A stretch of DNA of 64,000 bases from CAVQNQ01 sp963714205 (GTDB taxonomy: Bacteria; Acidobacteriota; Terriglobia; Bryobacterales; Bryobacteraceae). Below are positions 61,669 to 64,000 of the stretch, one piece after another. Numbering within the stretch: the first letter of the stretch is position 1; each line of letters starts with the position of its first letter. The translations under genes were made by a program, and so were the position numbers. The stretch spans positions 1,116,001-1,180,000 of the forward strand of contig CAVQNQ010000002.1 of assembly GCA_963714205.1 (NCBI GenBank), read 5' to 3'. A model generated the notes under the pieces. It was not told the DNA's origin. It saw only the letters and a program-made list of their open reading frames with translations, and did not search any database.

Positions 61669-62067
61669 TCACACGTGGCTGAGAACGATCTGCTGGACCT
61701 TCAGGAGCAGGTCGACTTCCTGCAGGGGAATTTCCAGGGTCAGCGCGATCTGTTCGCGCGTTTCGCCCCTCCGGTGCATGCGCAGGGCCTGGGTGCGTTT
61801 GCTCAGATTGAACCCGGGCCTGGGCGCGGCGGGAACCGGCGCGCCGGAGGGCGGCTGTTTCCGGATCTCGCGAATCTCCCCCGCCAGGCCCTCGACCTTT
61901 TCGAACAGGGCCCGCAGCGCAGCCTCGCACTCCCCCCGGGAGGCGTGCGCGCGGCGTTCGGCGGCCGAAACCAGCGCCGCAGCGCGGAATATCACCAGCA
62001 GGCCGAGTCCCACGCTCCCCAGCGCCAGGCCCGCAAGGAGAGCCGCGGGAACCAGCCACGGATTCAT
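61669..62067 (-). CDS. Membrane-anchored DUF6115/DUF2802-like protein of flagellar loci
   Basis: A 132-residue protein. One N-terminal helix (WLVPAALLAGLALGSVGLGLLVIF) is followed by a short coiled-coil region (RGECEAALRALFEKVEGLAGEIREIRK, two adjacent segments). A Pro-rich linker comes next, and then a C-terminal helix-turn-helix-like segment (ALRMHRRGETREQIALTLEI PLQEVDLLLK). This plan matches small proteins repeatedly found in flagellar operons. It starts in a 4-base ATGA overlap with the fliN/fliY stop. The role is unknown. Confidence 0.65.
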   Translation of the reverse strand: MNPWLVPAALLAGLALGSVGLGLLVIFRAAALVSAAERRAHASRGECEAALRALFEKVEGLAGEIREIRKQPPSGAPVPAAPRPGFNLSKRTQALRMHRRGETREQIALTLEIPLQEVDLLLKVQQIVLSHV

Positions 62068-62948
62068 CGCAGGCTCCGCAGGCGGTCCTGCCGGTTGACG
62101 ATCTGCTGGATGCGCACGCCGTAATTGCCGTCCACCACGACCACCTCGCCGCGCGCGATCAGGGAGTGGTTTACCAGGACCTCGACCGGGTCGTTGACCG
62201 CGCGATTCAGTTCGACGATGGAACCCGTGGTCAGCTTGAGGATCTCCTTCATGGGCAGTTCCGCCTTGCCGAAGGAGATGCTCACGGGCAACTCCACGTC
62301 CAGCAGCAGATCGAGGGTGCGGGAACGAGCGGGTGGGGAGTCGGCTTCCGCGCCGGGCTTCGGAAGAACGGCGCCGGGGCCAGCTCCCGAATCTTCAGCG
62401 GCGATTTCGGCCGGAGACGAGATCAGGTTCACGAGTTTGGCGCTAAGCGCCACCACCAGCGGTTCCAGCGGGCTGCCGGTGAAACTCAGGCACAGCCAGG
62501 CCCGGTGGCGCCCCTCCGGGCCGGGAGCGCGTTCCACGCCGGCTTCGCAGTTGACCTCCCGACCCACATGGGCGCCGATGGAAGCCGCCATCCCGGAGAG
62601 GGACTGGCCCAGGATTTCATACCAGGTATTGCGGGCCTCGCTCGAACCGGCTGTATCGAAGCCGGCGGCTTTTAAGGCGAGGGTCGCGATGTGCTCCCAC
62701 ACGGCTCGCGGAGCGCCCACCCAGGCCTTGGCGGCCGGCGAGATCTGAAAGGGCTGTTCCCACCACAACAGCTCCTCGCCCATTCCGGATCCGGCCGGAG
62801 CGGCGAGGTCTTTCCGCCACTCGAAGGCCGGCTTCTGCCCGGTCATGGCTTCCAGGACCTGGACCAGCGTCCGGGCCCAGTCGTCCAGCAGGCGCACCAC
62901 GATTTCGGCGGATTCGCGCTCGGCGGGCTCCTTGCCTGGCTCGCTCAC
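62064..62948 (-). CDS. fliN: Flagellar motor switch protein FliN/FliY
   Basis: 294 residues from the GTG at 62948, which overlaps the fliA TGA (GTGA); an ATG at 62978 would give a longer overlap. The last 85 residues are a SpoA domain: LDLLLDVELPVSISFGKAEL PMKEILKLTTGSIVELNRAV, then VEVLVNHSLIARGEVVVVDG NYGVRIQQIV. This is the C-ring subunit that binds FliM. The first 200 residues are longer than in FliN. They contain YEILGQSLSGMAASIGAHVG, which recalls the CheC/CheX fold of FliY but without the full ExxN motif. It is therefore FliY-like, with a possibly inactive phosphatase domain. Confidence 0.88.
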   Translation of the reverse strand: MSEPGKEPAERESAEIVVRLLDDWARTLVQVLEAMTGQKPAFEWRKDLAAPAGSGMGEELLWWEQPFQISPAAKAWVGAPRAVWEHIATLALKAAGFDTAGSSEARNTWYEILGQSLSGMAASIGAHVGREVNCEAGVERAPGPEGRHRAWLCLSFTGSPLEPLVVALSAKLVNLISSPAEIAAEDSGAGPGAVLPKPGAEADSPPARSRTLDLLLDVELPVSISFGKAELPMKEILKLTTGSIVELNRAVNDPVEVLVNHSLIARGEVVVVDGNYGVRIQQIVNRQDRLRSLR

Positions 62949-63702
62949 GCCGGAATCACCCCTCGCGGAGCGGGCCATTGCGCGCTCAGACGGCTCCGCA
63001 GCCTCAGAATGGCTTGCGATTTCAATTGCGAGATGCGAGATTCGTGCAGATTGACCACAACCGCGATTTCGCGCAAAGTCAGCTCCTCCTGAAAGTAGAG
63101 GCCCAGCACGGTACGCTCGATGGGAGGGATGGTCTCGATGCTCTCCGCCAGAAGACGCTCCAGTTCCGCCCGCTCCAGAAGCGTGGAGGGCAGGTCCTCT
63201 TGGCCGGAGGGGATATAGCGCAGCAGATCCTGGTTTGGATCATTGCCGGCGTGTTCGAGGCTGGCAATGTTCAGGCCCCGAATCTCAACCAGCCACTCGC
63301 GGTACTCCTCGATCGAAACTCCCATTTGCGCGGCGATCTCTTCCTCGCCGGGGCACCGCTTGAGCTTTTGTTCGGCGGCCGAAATGGCCGCCTCGATCTG
63401 CTTGGCCTTTCGGCGCTTCTGGCGGGGGCCCAATCCAACCCGCGCAGACTGTCCAGGATGGCGCCGCGGATCTTGTACTCGGCGTAGGTCTTGAGCTTCA
63501 CGTTGTGGCTGGGGTCGAAGTTGTCGATGGCCGAGATCAACCCGATCACGCCGGCCGACACCAGGTCCTCCAGAACGACGCTCTCCGGCAAGCGGTCCTG
63601 AATGCGGCGCGCAATCAGGCGGACCTGGGGCAGGTGCTCGAGGATGAGCCGGTCCCTTTCACTCTCGCTGGCCGGCTCCTTCACCGCGTAGGAATGCATC
63701 AT
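62945..63702 (-). pseudogene. fliA: Flagellar sigma factor FliA (sigma-28), apparent frameshift
   Basis: The 5' frame (from ATG 63702) encodes sigma region 2 (HLPQVRLIARRIQDRLPESV, LEDLVSAGVIGLISAIDNFD, LKTYAEYKIRGAILDSLRGL DWAP) and then goes out of frame. The other frame continues with PRQKRRKAKQIEAAISAAEQ, region 3, and region 4 (TLREIAVVVNLHESRISQLK SQAILRLRSRL). Adding one C to the run at 63424-63428 (GGGGG on the plus strand) restores DWAPRQKRRK and a normal protein of about 250 residues. A flagellar genome with two good sigma-28 promoters should have an active FliA, so a sequencing deletion or phase-variable run is likelier than decay. Confidence 0.85.
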
Positions 63703-63706
63703 GCCC

Positions 63707-64000
63707 TCACTCGTCAGGCGGCTGAACGAGCCCGACTCCCTGCCCCGCCAGCACTAAGTCGATGAGGCGGGCCTGGCTGGCCGCCTCGATATCCTCGGGA
63801 ATGCGCTGCCCGGTGGTGAAGAAGGAGAGCGGCCGGGAGGTGCGCTCCGCCTCTCCGAACAGCGGGCCGAACGAGCCGGTTTCATCAAGCTTGCTGAACA
63901 GCAGCCGCCGCGGCCGGAAGACCTCGAAAGCGTCCGCGGCTTGCGCCAGGTCCGCCGATTTCATGGAAGCCGGCAGAACCAGGTGCGTGTCGATATCGGT
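63707..64000 (-). CDS. flhF: Flagellar SRP-like GTPase FlhF, C-terminal part
   Basis: The frame enters from the right edge (TDIDTHLVLPASMKSADLAQ) and ends at 63707, 4 bases before the fliA start. Visible are the late G-domain features of SRP GTPases: LLFSKLDETGSFGPLFGEA with the closing DETGSFG motif, and LSFFTTGQRIPEDIEAAS. FlhF sets the number and place of polar flagella. No flhG is found between flhF and fliA, where it usually lies. Confidence 0.9.
   Translation of the reverse strand, partial: TDIDTHLVLPASMKSADLAQAADAFEVFRPRRLLFSKLDETGSFGPLFGEAERTSRPLSFFTTGQRIPEDIEAASQARLIDLVLAGQGVGLVQPPDE

Overview
The window looks like chromosomal DNA of a motile, diderm, high-GC bacterium, most likely an Acidobacteriota of the Bryobacterales/Solibacter type. 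This is an inference. It rests on lpxB (lipid A, hence an outer membrane), several beta-barrel and TonB-type outer membrane proteins, a PEP-CTERM-like protein, fused MFS/spermidine-synthase proteins, a small bacterial microcompartment (BMC) locus and the GC-rich codon use. I see no rRNA, tRNA, CRISPR array, insertion sequence or prophage. Genes are tightly packed, and most starts overlap or touch the previous stop.

Layout. 1-11.4 kb: the start of a cytochrome c, an ArnT-like glycosyltransferase and a sugar-type permease, a two-component system, then redox enzymes (FAD oxidoreductase, secreted nitroreductase-like protein, thioredoxin-like protein), an MFS carrier and an outer-membrane barrel. 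11.5-30.5 kb: typA, threonine dehydratase, a pmbA-tldD-thrC cluster, a single-chain Nfn-type flavoprotein followed by a ferritin-like protein, two fused MFS/spermidine-synthase proteins (one frameshifted), lpxB and a catalytically dead M1-like peptidase. 30.5-36.8 kb: small surface proteins, acsA, a degenerate metallo-beta-lactamase-fold protein, a membrane-tethered receiver domain and a large TPR protein. 36.8-41.9 kb: a cobalamin riboswitch controlling a TonB receptor, cobalamin adenosyltransferase and candidate inner-membrane permease, then a kinase-like/nuclease-like fusion and hpt. 42-45.7 kb: an atypical receiver, an M20 peptidase, an aldo/keto reductase and a rhomboid protease. 45.7-47.7 kb: a compact BMC locus with a class II aldolase, one hexamer-type shell protein and three pentamer-type vertex proteins. 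48.3-64 kb: flagellar genes (fliW, csrA, a methyltransferase, a giant flagellin, fliD; on the other strand flhF, fliA, fliN/Y), with a MoxR-type ATPase and an unknown partner protein between them.

The most striking objects are these. (1) The flagellin is 2204 residues long, with normal terminal domains and about 1900 residues of inserted repeats. It is preceded by a sigma-28-like promoter, a leader hairpin, fliW, csrA and a C-methyltransferase-like gene. (2) The minimal BMC locus encodes an aldolase whose C-terminal tail looks like an encapsulation peptide. (3) The riboswitch-controlled corrinoid operon contains an uncharacterised permease. (4) Several proteins keep a fold but have lost its catalytic or phosphoacceptor residues: the M1 peptidase, the metallo-beta-lactamase-fold protein and a receiver with Asp changed to Glu. 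Two genes (fliA and one MFS/spermidine synthase) carry apparent single-base deletions in or beside short G/C runs. These could be assembly errors or real lesions.
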